The position numbers were made by a program, and so were the translations under genes. This document shows, piece by piece, positions 45,333 to 57,369 of a DNA stretch of 64,000 nucleotides. Under the pieces are notes generated by a model, which saw nothing but the letters and a program-made list of their open reading frames with translations, did not search any database and had not been told where the DNA came from. The DNA lies in assembly GCA_949987705.1 (NCBI GenBank), contig OX465283.1:134194101-134258100 (forward strand), written 5' to 3'. The stretch comes from Thereva unica. Its lineage: Eukaryota; Arthropoda; Insecta; Diptera; Therevidae. Positions within the stretch are counted from its first letter, which is position 1. Each line of letters starts with the position of its first letter.

Positions 45333-47978
45333 TTAATTACTATCAAGCCATAAGCCTACTTTTTCCCTAAATTTTTTTATTGATCTCACTTGTTTAATTT
45401 CGACTGGCACCTGGTTATATAATTCAAGTCCATTATTAAAAACTGATTTTGAACCTTTACTACTATTTACATTCACAAGATGGAATTGATGTGCTTGTCT
45501 AGTAGGGTAATTATGTATATCTGTGTTTTTGCTAACCAGACACTCTAAATATTCTGGCAGTAATTTATTTTCTAATCTATAGATAAATGTTAGAACATCC
45601 CTTTTAATTTCGTTTTCTATTGTTAAATATCCTAATTCCTTCAGCATACTGTTGATACTTTCAGTACGTCTTTTGTTTAAAACCGCTCTCATTCCTTTAT
45701 TAAAATTCTTTTGTAGTTTTGTTATCTCCTTCTTATTTGCCATTGTTAGTATCGTAGAACAGTACTTTATATGTGGCACCAAGATTAATTTAAATAGCAA
45801 CTCCTTTCCTTTTCTTGAAATGGTTTTTCTTAATTTATACAATAAGTTAACTTTCTTCGCCATTTTTCCACTTAAGTACTCCACATGATCTTTGAAACTT
45901 AACATATTATCAATAATTACCCCAAGATATTTGTATTTTCGAACCCATTCCACTTTTGATCCCACAAGTAGAACTTCTTGCCCTCTTTCTGCCTCTTCTC
46001 TAAATTTTGGCTTTCCTAATACCATACATTTTGTTTTCTGTACATTTACACATAACTGATTCCTACAAAGCCACTCATATATAAGTGATAGTTCTTCATT
46101 GACTTTAGCGGTTACATTGTGTATATTTTGTCCACATAAATAAATTAATGTATCATCTGCAAACATGTGTATTTTACACTGTTCAATCACTCTTGGGAGA
46201 TCATTTATGTATAATATAAATAACAGAGGTCCCAATTTGCTGCCTTGTGGTACACCATGCTTTACTTCCTTTCCAATAGACATACTGTCCTTGAATTTCA
46301 CAGTCTGGCACCGTCCCCTTAGATAATCTTTGATCCATTCATGGACTCTACCAGTTATATTATACACTTCATACAGTTTCTTTAACAACAATTCCCTATT
46401 TATTGTTTCAAAAGCTCTTCTGTAGTCCAAAAACACTGCTACTACTCCATTTCCTTTATCCATCGCTCGTAACCACTCTTCCACCACTAATTGGAGTGCT
46501 GATTCCGTACTATGTTGTTCTCTAAATCCCGATTGATGTTCCGTCAACAACCTATTTTCTTTAATATGTTTCATTAATGTTTCATACACAATTGTTTCTG
46601 ATACTTTCTCTATTATTGGAAGAGTATTTATTGGCCTAAGATCACTACATTTTGCACTTCCCTTAATTTTACTTATAGGGACAATCACAGATAATTTTAA
46701 TTCCTTTGGCATCATTCTTTGTGTAATTGATTGTTTTACAATATCAGTTACTCTATCACCAACCACCGGCCACAGTTTCTTAATCATTTCAGTATTGATC
46801 TTGTCCGAGCCATTAGTATCCTTTAAATTTTTAACAATTCTTTCAATTTCATCTTTGCTTACTTCATTAAATTCTTCTAAATAATTATTGCAGCCCCCCG
46901 TATCTATTTGATAATTAGAATCCAAACCAGGTATATTTCCAATTATTTCTTCAATGCTATTCACAAAAAATTGATTGAGGCTATTTGCAATATCTTCTGT
47001 ATTAGTTACAATTTCATCCCCAAAGATAACATATTTCAATTGTTTTGTTTCAATTTTGTACAAGGTTTTTAAATGTTTCCAGAGTTTCCTCGGTTCTTTA
47101 CTTAGTCTTATAAAACTATCCTCATAATATTCTTTCTTTGCTTCTCTCCATGTGTTTACAAAATTGTTCCTGTATTGCTTATACGTATTCCACGCTTCAT
47201 CAACTCCCTGCCCTGTTTCTTTTATTATTAAGAACTTATTATAAGCTATATCACGTTGAGTTATACAATCTCTTATTTCAGCTGAAAACCATGGACATGG
47301 TTTGCTTCTTACCCACTGGTCTGGTCTTCTACCCTGTTGTACACTTTGAGTAATACATTCCCTTAATTTGTTATAGTTATTCCCAATATCTAGGTTTATT
47401 GTATCATCATTATCTTCCCTTAATTTTCTTTCAAGTATTCTTGCCACTTTATTATAGTCTACTTTTCCTTTCATTAGGAACTTTTCTTTTCTATTTAAAT
47501 TATTGGTTAATACTCCTTCTATACTTATTATATAATGATCAGATATCCTTGGGGTTTGTAAAACATCACACTCCATACTTCTATTATCAGTTACCACTAG
47601 ATCAATCATAGTTTCACTATCACAAGTAACCCTTGTTGCCTTTGACACAATTTGTTTCAAGCCCATTTCATTTATGCATGTTTTCAATCTTCTTGTATAA
47701 TAATCCTCTTCTTTAAACCAATCAATGTTGAAATCTCCCCCAATAGTACAGTCTTTTTTACTAAGGTCTGACAATTCCTCCATTATTAAATAGAATCTAT
47801 CTAAGAATTCAGCTTTACTACCACTTGGTGACCTGTAAATTCCTGCAAATGTTCCCAAAAGATCAGAATGAATAAATACCTTTATAGCCAATATCCACCA
47901 ATCTCTTTCTTTTACTTCATTTTTAACTATTTCATATGATAACACCGTTCTACAAATCTTGACTTTAAAAAAATCCAT
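45333..47978 (-). CDS. ORF2: endonuclease C-terminal part and reverse transcriptase
   Basis: An uninterrupted 881-codon frame. It starts within an apurinic-type endonuclease: GGDFNIDW near residue 80, TMIDLVVTD near 125 and RISDHY near 146 carry the metal- and base-binding residues. A linker follows, then the reverse transcriptase. This shows LRPINTLPIIEKV, HQSGFREQHSTESALQ, FLDYRRAFETIN (first catalytic Asp), HGVPQGSKLGPLLFILYIND near 575, and MFADDTLIYL near 606 (catalytic Asp pair). The thumb KYLGVIIDNMLSFKDH comes next, with a C-terminal region ending at a normal stop. No RNase H is seen. It would nick target DNA and copy the element RNA from the nick. The N-terminus of the endonuclease lies beyond the palindrome at 48264-48537. 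The first Met here is not the native start. Confidence 0.95.
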   Translation of the reverse strand: MDFFKVKICRTVLSYEIVKNEVKERDWWILAIKVFIHSDLLGTFAGIYRSPSGSKAEFLDRFYLIMEELSDLSKKDCTIGGDFNIDWFKEEDYYTRRLKTCINEMGLKQIVSKATRVTCDSETMIDLVVTDNRSMECDVLQTPRISDHYIISIEGVLTNNLNRKEKFLMKGKVDYNKVARILERKLREDNDDTINLDIGNNYNKLRECITQSVQQGRRPDQWVRSKPCPWFSAEIRDCITQRDIAYNKFLIIKETGQGVDEAWNTYKQYRNNFVNTWREAKKEYYEDSFIRLSKEPRKLWKHLKTLYKIETKQLKYVIFGDEIVTNTEDIANSLNQFFVNSIEEIIGNIPGLDSNYQIDTGGCNNYLEEFNEVSKDEIERIVKNLKDTNGSDKINTEMIKKLWPVVGDRVTDIVKQSITQRMMPKELKLSVIVPISKIKGSAKCSDLRPINTLPIIEKVSETIVYETLMKHIKENRLLTEHQSGFREQHSTESALQLVVEEWLRAMDKGNGVVAVFLDYRRAFETINRELLLKKLYEVYNITGRVHEWIKDYLRGRCQTVKFKDSMSIGKEVKHGVPQGSKLGPLLFILYINDLPRVIEQCKIHMFADDTLIYLCGQNIHNVTAKVNEELSLIYEWLCRNQLCVNVQKTKCMVLGKPKFREEAERGQEVLLVGSKVEWVRKYKYLGVIIDNMLSFKDHVEYLSGKMAKKVNLLYKLRKTISRKGKELLFKLILVPHIKYCSTILTMANKKEITKLQKNFNKGMRAVLNKRRTESINSMLKELGYLTIENEIKRDVLTFIYRLENKLLPEYLECLVSKNTDIHNYPTRQAHQFHLVNVNSSKGSKSVFNNGLELYNQVPVEIKQVRSIKKFREKVGLWLDSN

Positions 47979-47980
47979 TC

Positions 47981-48251
47981 TTATTCGTTTGCACTTTTTT
48001 GAGCTCCGATTTTTTCTGATTTTAATGTTTTTTTTGGTTTTTTCGTGGCACCCTCAGTTTTTTTGTTATTAACAAAAAATGGTTTTTACTTTTATTTGAT
48101 ATAATCGAATATTTTTCGAATATTCGATTATATCAAATAAAAGTAAAAACCATTTTTAGTTAATAACAAAAAAACTGAGGGTGCCACGAAAAAACGAAAA
48201 AAACCATTAAAATCAGAAAAAAACGGAGCTCAAAAAAGTGCAAACGAATAA
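47981..48251. repeat. Near-perfect 271-bp palindrome inserted in ORF2
   Basis: The two ~131-bp arms starting TTATTCGTTTGCACTTTT are inverted copies with only a handful of mismatches, around a 9-base centre at 48112-48120. A weaker match continues outside to 47967 and 48264 (AAAAAATCCATT). It is probably a foldback transposon inserted into the retroelement, since it breaks the endonuclease domain. The target duplication is unclear because the pairing extends into the flanks. Confidence 0.9.
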
Positions 48252-48263
48252 TAATGGATTTTT

Positions 48264-48537
48264 TCACTGTAGTACGGTGTAATTCTTCAGTAACATAATC
48301 ACCACTCCTCCTGTGTGACTAGTATCAGAATCACATCTAATACTGGAATATCCCTCAATTTCTATTAAAGCATCTTCGTCCAAATCTGTTACATGCGACT
48401 CAACAATTATTAGTAGACTTGGTTTGGCTTCTGCCATAAATAATTCATAATAATTCAATGTCAATTTTAGCAATTAAACCATTCACATTCCAAACTAGTA
48501 CACTTCCGTTTCTAAAATTTTCTTTCTTTTTGGGTTG
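48264..48537 (-). pseudogene. ORF2: endonuclease N-terminal part
   Basis: After the ORF1 stop the same frame continues with NGSVLVWNVNGLIAKIDIEL. This is the start of the apurinic-type endonuclease, with the conserved Trp-Asn-x-Asn-Gly. Near 48447 it shifts frame and continues as KPSLLIIVESHVTDLDED (catalytic Glu in VESH), then GYSSIRCDSD and TGGVVI, until the palindrome. So ORF2 carries at least one frameshift and one insertion. Otherwise it is complete. Confidence 0.8.
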
Positions 48538-49647
48538 CTATGTACTTTCATACATAATTGCCCTTCTTTTTATATTCATTCTCCTTTGATACACTGGACA
48601 TTCGTTGCTGAGTACACTGTGATTCACATCTAGTTTTAAGCCTAGTTTTCCATTTGCAGATACACAATTCATGCATTTTATTTCCGATGTTCTACATTCC
48701 TTTACCGTATGTTCCCCCCCACATTTCATACAAATTTTTCCTTTTTCACAATTTTCATTCCAGTGATCGTAAGAATAACACTTCATACACCTGGATATTC
48801 CCAGATATTCACGTACAGTACATCTTTGCCATTTTATCTTCAATTTCTTCTCCATCATCATTCTACTGAAAGTTTTAGGATCAGTCTCAATGACCAACAC
48901 ATATGTGCTCTTAGTTTTCTTGTTTATTTTCACCTCTATTTTTGATTCTCTCAGAACTATATGTGGATTTTGATTCCTTATTGCTTGCAACAGGTCCTCG
49001 TCCTCCATTACTTCATCAACATCATATATTCTTATTCTAGGATTCTTCAACTTCCGAATTTTCGCTTCATATTCCTTTCCCATTTTCTTCGCAACTTCAG
49101 CATTAATCTTTTGGATTTCTTCTTTGGTCTTGCATGTTATTGCAATTCCACCATTTCTTATTTTCCTAACATTCTCAATACCAACTTTAATCTCAGCAGG
49201 GTTTAATTTTTCCTTGCAATCTCTCTTTGTTGTCTCGCTGGACTGATTCAGCTCTTTTGGGTGTACAATGAGTACTTCTTGGGCAGTCTTTTTCACCATG
49301 TCTGCATACAGCTGCTTCTTGTCGTTCTGCACCCGCACATTCATATTTTTATTCATAATTTCATTTAATGTTCTTGCCACCACCTTTTCCATTGTTACCT
49401 TCATAGTTTCCATCATTTCAGTCATGATTTTCTTTACTGAGGTATCAATCATATGAACATAATGCTCATTGCATTCATCACACATCCATTTTAGGTTTTT
49501 ATTCTTTTTGATCATTTTCATCTCAGTACCCGTAATTGTTGCACAGGTTGAATGAAACCACTTTTGGCAGACCCCTTCGCATCCTATACAATCATCACCA
49601 ATAACTTTTTTTTTACATTTCCCACAGTTCTCATCATGATTAGCCAT
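48538..49647 (-). CDS. ORF1 protein: PHD-type finger, coiled segment, zinc knuckles
   Basis: A 369-residue frame, intact. Residues ~8-58 hold a PHD-like Cys4-His-Cys3 pattern (CGKC, CIGCEGVCQKWFHSTC, WMCDEC). A Lys/Glu/Met-rich helical stretch follows (~65-120), and a region ~170-275 that may be an RRM-like fold (RIRIYDVD...VLRESKIEV). Residues ~285-350 hold CMKCYSYDHWNENC (CX2CX4HX4C), CMKCGGEHTVKEC (CX2CX3HX4C) and a third CMNC-His-Cys finger. This is the layout of Gag-like ORF1 proteins, which bind element RNA. The start ATG is the first in frame. The stop is a single TAG directly followed, in the same frame, by ORF2. Confidence 0.9.
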   Translation of the reverse strand: MANHDENCGKCKKKVIGDDCIGCEGVCQKWFHSTCATITGTEMKMIKKNKNLKWMCDECNEHYVHMIDTSVKKIMTEMMETMKVTMEKVVARTLNEIMNKNMNVRVQNDKKQLYADMVKKTAQEVLIVHPKELNQSSETTKRDCKEKLNPAEIKVGIENVRKIRNGGIAITCKTKEEIQKINAEVAKKMGKEYEAKIRKLKNPRIRIYDVDEVMEDEDLLQAIRNQNPHIVLRESKIEVKINKKTKSTYVLVIETDPKTFSRMMMEKKLKIKWQRCTVREYLGISRCMKCYSYDHWNENCEKGKICMKCGGEHTVKECRTSEIKCMNCVSANGKLGLKLDVNHSVLSNECPVYQRRMNIKRRAIMYEST

Positions 49648-49930
49648 ATTGCTGGAAGGTTATGTTACCTCCTTGCAGGCACACTTTAATCACTTTTCAG
49701 TTTTTCACCTTGCCACTCAATTAAAAATTTATATAGTGCTATAGTCCGTATTTCACTTATTAATTTGAAAATAGTTATAACTTTTAATAAAATTTTAAAC
49801 TAATTAAAAAATATATAAAATTCATAGCTGTCAAAACTCTGGTATATTCCACTTGCTCTTCTTCTTCTTCTTCATTAAAAACAGTTAAAAATTCCGCAGC
49901 CATCACATCCCCCTTAAAAAGCCAAGTGGC

Positions 49931-52055
49931 CGGTGTTCGCCCGCTGGAGGCACATTTTTTATTTTTACTCGGGTAAATATAAATAAGTTACAAATGATCA
50001 ATTTAAGGGGTTTATACAGAGTTAGAACAATCATTTTCGCAACAAACAAATTAGAAATCCCTCCAATAGCAATTAATTTTTAAAGTCCCGGGGCTATTAA
50101 AACACTTGTTTTTTAAATTCTACATTACCGTAGAGACTATCGATTTATGTACTAAATTTGTATACTTTTTGAGCAGAACATTTTTAATTAATTGGTATAA
50201 AATCAAAACTAATTATAATTTGCAGAAATTATTAGAAAGCTAATTAACTCTACTTGATCACAGCAAACATTAAACAAATATTTCACTTAAAGCTTTGCCA
50301 ACAAATCAATTTTACTAAAGAAAAATTGAACTCCACCCCATCGCGCCTTTCTCTTATAAATCCTTTGATCCGCCTAGGTACGGGTGACTGAGAAATTATG
50401 AATTCAACTATACGTATCCCATTTCATTACAGTCGAAGCGTTATGAACGTAGCCTGTCATTTTTGTGGTTTTACCGGAAGAAGGCATTTTCTTTTAGAAA
50501 GTTTAAGAGAGACCTTTCCCGGGAAAATTCCCCAAGGTTTAAAAGGGTTCAACAATAGCTTAATTGAATTTCCCCCATTTTCCTTTTTAGTACAATTGTT
50601 TTTCCTTAATTAAAAATGGGGATTTTTTCTTGCTAGATACAATACCGGAAAGATTTTTGCAATAATGGATCGTTGTTTAGTAAAGAAGATTAGGTGTCAC
50701 TCAAACTTCTTCGAATTTTAAAATTGACCTGAAAAAAAATAAAGGATAAAAGAAACTTTGTTGAAAAGTGTTGAAGGCTGATGGATAATTATTTTTAGAT
50801 TCAAAAAGTAGCATAAAAATCGGAGGACTTTAAAAGTGTGTGAAATTTCACAGGATTTTGAAAACAGAAAAGTGTCTGTGTTAATTATTAGAGGTGTTTT
50901 CTTACTGTTTTTGCTTTTATTCCATATTCCAATTTAGTAAAGAGCTCCACTTCAAAACATGTTGTCTTAAATTTTTTTTTTCTTGAATTGTTTATTTTCA
51001 ATTTAGCTAAAATGCCTGTGGTTTGATTAACAAATTTATGATAGAGCAACTCATTTTAATTAATAACATGAAAGTTTACGAGAAGCTTTCTCCTGCAGAT
51101 ACCACATAAAACTTCCAAACGATAATAACTGAACAACCCACCCCCCGTGATTCGGTATGAAGAAGAGTAATATGAAATCATGTAAAGGATCTCTAGATTT
51201 TGTCACATCCAAGTGTAGGCAGTGATTAACCTTCGGAAGTACATTTATTATGACAGCATTATGCTGGTATCATCTGCAGTCAGTGGTTATGAGGTATTTT
51301 ATTTCTTGGGTAAAGGTTAAACGTTAAACCCGAGGTCATGATGGCAGCAAGTGATAAACTTTACAAAATTTATTTCTAAGGCCACGTTAGCTGAATGAAG
51401 AATATGTAACTGGATAATGTTTGAAAAAGTGTTTATGCTGCCTTAAAACTAATTATTAAGGGTGGGAAAAGAAACTCTTTAAATTATTGTCTCATAAAAA
51501 AGGGGACCAAATGAATTTTAATCAACACAGCATCTGGCTTCATGTTGAAATTAATTCCCTAAGTGATTATGAAAATTATGGACTATGTACGGTATGCATA
51601 CATAGTCCAAACAATTCTGCAAAGTAAATTTAATTTTAGGTTATGAAAACGAGATCACAACCATTTCGAATTTAATGATTCTAAAGTTATTAAAGTTTAT
51701 GACAAATAAAAAAAATCATTATGATATGATAACTTTGCTTGGCAAAGTAAGTATATACTAATAACTGCCATTCACTGTTCCTCTGGGTCAAGGAAATCTC
51801 CGTAGGTGCTTTCGCAAATACTAAGGGTGAGTTTGACAGCTTGAACTACGAGATGGTTCACGTCGTTTCTGAAGAGTATCGAGAATCGCGAAGCGGTTAG
51901 CATATTTGCTACAAAAAGCTGTCATCAAGAAGCTGCCTTACTGCTTGTTCTATAGTCAAATTTGAAGTATCGCTAGTTTCGAAATTTTAAGCATGGCGAA
52001 GGCGGTGTAAATTTAATAAGTTACCCCAATCTTGGTTTTTATGCGGAGTGTACAT
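49931..52055. other. Unassigned AT-rich sequence
   Basis: Nothing recognised, apart from a perfect 10-bp hairpin GGACTATGTA / TACATAGTCC at about 51580-51608. Confidence 0.3.
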
Positions 52056-52210
52056 CAGCGGTCTCCAAACTTTTTTTACCGCGTACCCTTATGATGAAAA
52101 TAATCATAAATTGTGATATCGTGACTAAATAATCCGCAGGCATATTGCGTCGAACTATATTCCCCTTCTGCTCATCCGCACAATGGGTTTGCAAAAATTC
52201 GAATTTCAAC
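52056..52210 (+). mobile_element. Left end of a hAT-like element
   Basis: CAGCGGTCTCCAAACTTTTT is a typical hAT end and resembles the end at 23441. No right end was found. Confidence 0.45.
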
Positions 52211-52599
52211 TGTCACGGAACACCCTCTAGCAAAGATTGCTGTTCGTTTTAAAACGACGAGTATTTGGTGTTTTTTGGGTCATCATTAAGAATTCTTATC
52301 CGTTTCCAGATAAATTAAACTTCCATGACTTTTGATTGGTTGCCACCATTCATTGGAGAGGTCCTAGCTCAGGACCTTTCTTGTTGCTGCGGTACTCTTC
52401 AGCTCAGCACCACTTCAGCCTGGTCATAGTACTTCATCATTCAGGTGTTTCTTAGAGACCCGCGGTTTCTTACAAGTTCTCTAACAATGATACCTAGCAT
52501 ATGGTTCTAGAATCGAATAGATAGAGGAAGTCAAATCACATGCACAAAGAAGGAACGACTGCCAACCCAGGAACCATGAAAAGGAAATAAGTAACTTGA

Positions 52600-53250
52600 A
52601 TGACCTCAAGGACTGTATCGAGACAAGGAAGTCAGGTAGGTTGCAAGGACGTTTAGAGTGAAATATTTTATGTAGGGGGAGGGGGGCCTGTGCCATGATA
52701 TTAAAAAAATGAAAGAGGGAATATCATTGCTGTTATAGAAAAAAATAAAGTACCTAGTACCGAGCCTTGAGGAACACCTAAAAGCACAGGCAGAATATAA
52801 AATGTAATGCCATTGTGGCAGACACATTGAAATCTATCAGAAAGAAGAGAGGAGAAAATACGCCGAGTCAAGAGACTTATAGAAGCCGAGTGGACCCAAT
52901 AATGCAAGATTATTCTCATCAATCGCAGCTTAAGACCAGTTGTAACCCTTAACAAAGCTGTTTCGCAACTGTGCGATTTATGAAAGCCAGATTGATAGAG
53001 AGGAAATTATTACGCTCAAGAGAACTCTTCACTAAGGTAAAAATAACGGACGAAAGTCCGACATATTGGATGGAAACAATCATTTGGGTGAAGGAATCAC
53101 AATAGTTTTTTTTTCAGAACAAAGGGAACTCAGATGCGGTGAGACAATAATAGAAAACATGAGTGATAAGTTCAGCAATTAGGGGAGACAGAATTTTAAA
53201 AAACGTGGAGAAACTCCATCAAAGCCGACACTATTTGAGTAGAAAAGGTG
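52600..53250 (-). pseudogene. Non-LTR reverse transcriptase fragment
   Basis: On the minus strand, in shifting frames, the sequence shows a degraded SDFRP segment near 53060, then QSGFHKSHSCETALLRVT (about 52990-52940), then LLGVPQGSVLGTLFFSI (about 52790-52740). These are the ordered RT blocks of Jockey/CR1-type elements. The FADD box is not recognisable. Many stops. Confidence 0.75.
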
Positions 53251-53527
53251 ATGAGGTTTGCCTAATAGGGCCCTTGTGGGAAAGTGATGGGGCATCCTTA
53301 CTTCAGTACTGCAGATTTGTTTTTGTGTGGTGCTCATGAGGAGTCTAAGGGGAAGCCCTCTTTAGGCGTACCCCTTATTTTCCACAGGGAGTCGAGGGAA
53401 TCCCTCTTTCGGCATGTCCCTCATATGCCACATAGGGCCCACACGTTGAATGAGGCATGTCCCTTTTAAATACTAGTCGGGTTCCGTTGCATGGATCGTT
53501 GCCATTAAGTCCGTCTTGTACTTATAA

Positions 53528-53775
53528 ATTAAAAATGGCCGGGCAATATGGCGGACGAATTTTGTTAATTTTGCTCCGATTCTAATGAAAGTAGGTATCT
53601 GGGGTTAAGGTAGCAATTTATGATCAAAATTTAAATTCAAAATGACCGCACCAATTTTAGTATGATTCCAATGAAAATCGGTATATGGGATTTATTACGC
53701 CAGTAAATAACGAATTTATAATCGAAAAGTATAAATTCATAATTTCGGTGCCAATATGGCTGACGAATGTTGCAA
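53528..53775. repeat. ~100-bp imperfect tandem repeat
   Basis: Two and a part units share AAAATG(A/G)CCG-type starts, TCCAATGAAAATCGGTATATG and an AAATTC end. Diverged; noncoding. Confidence 0.55.
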
Positions 53776-56402
53776 AATAAGTGTCATTTCCCGGTTAGCT
53801 CTATGCAGGTTGTTCAAGAATTGGAAAATCGGAAAATTTTGACTTGCTAGCTACAAATGGAAAAACATTCAACTTAGTATATCCTGAAACTCTCCAAGTA
53901 ATCGGTAAAGAATTTTGATCAATAAAATTTTTTTGTAATGATGGCAGCAGAATCGGAAATGTGGGATTTATTAAAGCATCAGAATAAAAGAAACCCTCCA
54001 TCTCTTAAATTTTAGGTATAAGTCTAGGAATATGCAGTACGGGAAGAGGCTGGCATTTGAGTAAACAAATAAAACCTGAGTCATTGACATTGCAAATGAA
54101 AACCCAGGGGTCAAATTGTAGGGCAATCGTCCCTTTATTTTGTTCCGATGGGTGCAGCGAGGCGTAACGGGTTCCAGCTAGTAATAAATATAAAGCAATT
54201 GACTTCCCCATTTTGTGTGATTTCTATAAAATGTTGCCTTAGTCAATCAATAGTTAAAAATGTGAATATCTTATTAATTTTCACGCAATAAATAAAACAT
54301 GATTTTAGACCTCACAAAAATTAATTTTTTTTTCTAAAAATATCACAAAGATGTATATTTTAAAATTTTACAGTGTTGTAGTATATCGATGCTAAGGCAC
54401 TAGTTTAATTTTGGAATATGAAGAACAGAACTGTAAAAATTTTTTTAATAAACTAAAATTACAGTCCTAAAAATGTAGTTCTAAAACATGTTGTCGTTTT
54501 ACAATTTTTTTTTTAAGTAGTAATCAACTTTTCTGTTATTAATTTTCCATAAGAAATTAACACGTGCCTACTGATGCAGAAAAAACAAGGCACTTTTAAA
54601 GAAATTTTCTTTTCGTTACACCATGTTAGTCACGTCAACATAATTGAGTGAAAAATGTTCGAAGAAAAAAAACTGTTTAAAGCAAAAAAGCAATATATTA
54701 ATAATGTTGTACACACAGTAGTTTATTGATCCAGAAGCTATCTTTTAAACAGAGTGAAAACTAAGTTAATTTAGAAACTCGAAAAGAAAACACACATCCT
54801 TCTGCTAAAAATTTTCTCTCGAGTCCATTTAATAAAACGGAATAATCTTCGCATTTAAGCCAAAACAAAATCTTTCTACTTAAGTAAAAAAACGAAACTC
54901 AACGAATTTCTTCACGTTGTTGGAGCTCTTTTTAAATGTGCTAAAATTTAAGCGAACAAAAACTAAAATTGCGTGACCATCAACATAGTTAACATGAGCC
55001 AAACTATAAATTGCACCTTTTAAGATAAAAATCTTAAGACTCTCTGCAACTGGCTAAGGCCAAAAACATCACCCGGACATGTGCGAAAGTACGTCAAAAA
55101 ATCTTTCCAGCAGACTTTCACCGTCTTATGCGCCCGCAGCTTCGGTAACAGATGGATTTGTAATGGAGCCCCGTGTTAGTTTATTATGTCTAGGTTTTTT
55201 ATAACTTCGATTACGTTTTGAACTGATCTCGTTAGGTTTTTTGTATCGCGCGCAGATCCGTTCTTTTTTTTGATCAAACTTGAAAAAAAAAACGAAACGA
55301 TCTTGGAATGTTATGGTTTCTTACGTTTATCTGGGATCATCCGACTAGCCGAATGTACCGGAGGCGCCGGCATGCATGCTCCAGATTGCCCTAAGAACAA
55401 TGGGTTATTAAAGTGATCGTGTGTTTTTATATATACTGTTCCAGTAGAGTGTGGAATCCAATTTCTTATAGACTGGCGAGTGATGCAATATATAGGTCTA
55501 GAGCTAACAAGATCAAGGTTATTGCACTTTTTTGTCTTTCGTGTAATCGTGATCAAAGTTTGGACTCTTATTACGTACATACCTCTGAAGGAAAAAATTA
55601 CAATCTTTTTGGTATAGTAAGCTAGTTACTCGGTCGTATTACGGATGATGGACAGTAATTGCCGGAAAGATTTACATAATTAAAAATGTACTCGCGTGCA
55701 GCCTCTAATTAATATATGCGAGTGCTTTAGATATTATATCAGGAAAAACGATTCCATTGAAGGTGTAACTTTGCATGTGAATGCAATAATCAATTATAGT
55801 TACTTTTTTACTGATGTTTTGATTTGTATGAAATCTGTTTACGGTCTAGACATTATCTGGATATTTTCATTATCACATTTAAGGAAGAGTGGAGAAATGG
55901 TTTGATGGAATTAATGAAAATATTAGGTTTCAGTATAGACGACCCAGTTTTTTATGTAGAACGCTGAAAGATTCACTGAAAATATCGAAAGGCTATTTTA
56001 CAAAATAGCGAACGACTTGCCAAAGTAATATTTCCTTCAAATCGGTGTAGTATTTCTACAAATTTTGGAAGTTTGCTTAAATCTATTAATCCATCGTTCA
56101 CTGACTCAAAGAATATCGGATACGGCCAATTTATAGAAAATCATATCCATTTATAAAATTTGACGAAATGTCCTTATATGAAATTGAATTTGTCTATAAA
56201 CGTAATTATAATTTGCATTTTCTCCTTCAATTGATCTTATTTTTGATTCATTTTTCAATTCACTTGAAGACTTTATGTCCACCATAAATAACGTAAAGAA
56301 ATAATTCAATCAACTGCTATTGTATCTTCACTGTCTTTACGGTTTAGTCCGCTCAAATACTCGGCTACCTAAACATGATTTTCACAACACGCAGTTCTAA
56401 AA
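53776..56402. other. Unassigned AT-rich sequence
   Basis: Nothing recognised in 2.6 kb. Confidence 0.3.
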
Positions 56403-56410
56403 AGTGATAG

Positions 56411-56813
56411 CAGGGCCGGATTGGCCTATGGCTATTCGAGTAAATGCTCGAAGGGCCGGGGCGCTGATGGGCCTAAGGATCGGCGGGCCAGAGGTTGAGT
56501 GTTCAGGATTTTTTTGTGAAGAAATTTAGTTTCGTAATAATTGTGACTACCCTCACGAAGATTGGCTCGAATTTGGCCTTTCCTCTTCCTCGCCTCTCTT
56601 CCCTGACTTGAGCTCGCCTTCCGCCCTCGCCGCCTGAGAGAAGTATTTCTCAGATCTGGCCCGGCCCAGAGCGAAAAGCTAGAGGAGAAATTAACACAAA
56701 GTGCACCGTGCACCCATTGCACGGGTCGGTCCAGGGTACATAAGTAGTATATAAAATTTGGGCCGGTCACTACCAACATGCTCGGGGCGCTAAGGGGGGC
56801 CAATCCGTCCCTG
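56411..56813. mobile_element. hAT-type MITE, 403 bp
   Basis: The ends are CAGGGCCGGATTGGCC and, inverted, CAGGGACGGATTGGCC. The exact 8-bp direct repeat AGTGATAG flanks it (56403-56410 and 56814-56821). It is noncoding: a 138-codon minus-strand open frame across it reflects its high GC content. Not the same family as the MITE at 26387, though the first bases agree. Confidence 0.92.
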
Positions 56814-56821
56814 AGTGATAG

Positions 56822-57369
56822 GAACGGAAATGGTCGCTGAGGGGACATTGCAAAGTTTGGCTGGGGCAGCTTTAGTCATGAGCTTTTCTGCCGCCTTGAT
56901 CCTAAGCTGTGCCCAACTAAACTTGTAGCCAATTTGGCCGCCCTCCGACTCAGCTCGTCAGAAGACCTTTGGACCACAGAGAACGTAATCTCTGTGCGGT
57001 GCTCCTTGTGGAGTACTCTCCACTCCATCACCCCTAGAGTCTTGTTTTGGATCTATCCACTTTAACGTAGTATCGGTTGGATCTTCAATTGCAGCTGGAA
57101 AGTATCCGAACACAATATGGCTGTGCGGCAGCTTGTCCTCGTCTACAGCGACGAGACTAGCTTCTTCCCAGGGCTTACGGCTGACCTGTCAGTCACTTAG
57201 ACGTAGCACAGGCGATGTAGCCACCCCGGGCGCGCAGCAACATCTAAGAAACTCGGCTGTTCCGAGCTTTGCTGCAACTGGGCTATCGCCTCTAGAAAAC
57301 CCCCTTGCACGGCAATTAGTTATTCCATGATCAGTCGCGAGCACACCCATTCTGCCACTCTCTGCTTCA
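56822..57369. other. Unassigned GC-richer sequence
   Basis: A 65-codon frame at 57133 has no known motif. The composition differs from its AT-rich surroundings. Confidence 0.3.

Larger units (their letters stand above)
45110..49930 (-). mobile_element. Near-complete Jockey/CR1-superfamily non-LTR retrotransposon
   Basis: It reads on the minus strand: leader (about 49930-49648), ORF1 (49647-48538), ORF2 (48537-45333) and a 3' untranslated region to about 45110 ending in AAATAAATAA. A 271-bp palindrome interrupts ORF2. The 5' end is an estimate. The long open ORF2 makes this the youngest retroelement in the window. Confidence 0.85.

Noticed and set aside
56432..56848. 138-codon minus-strand gene
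   Set aside because: It spans a hAT MITE and its target duplication and has no motif. The open frame follows from GC content.
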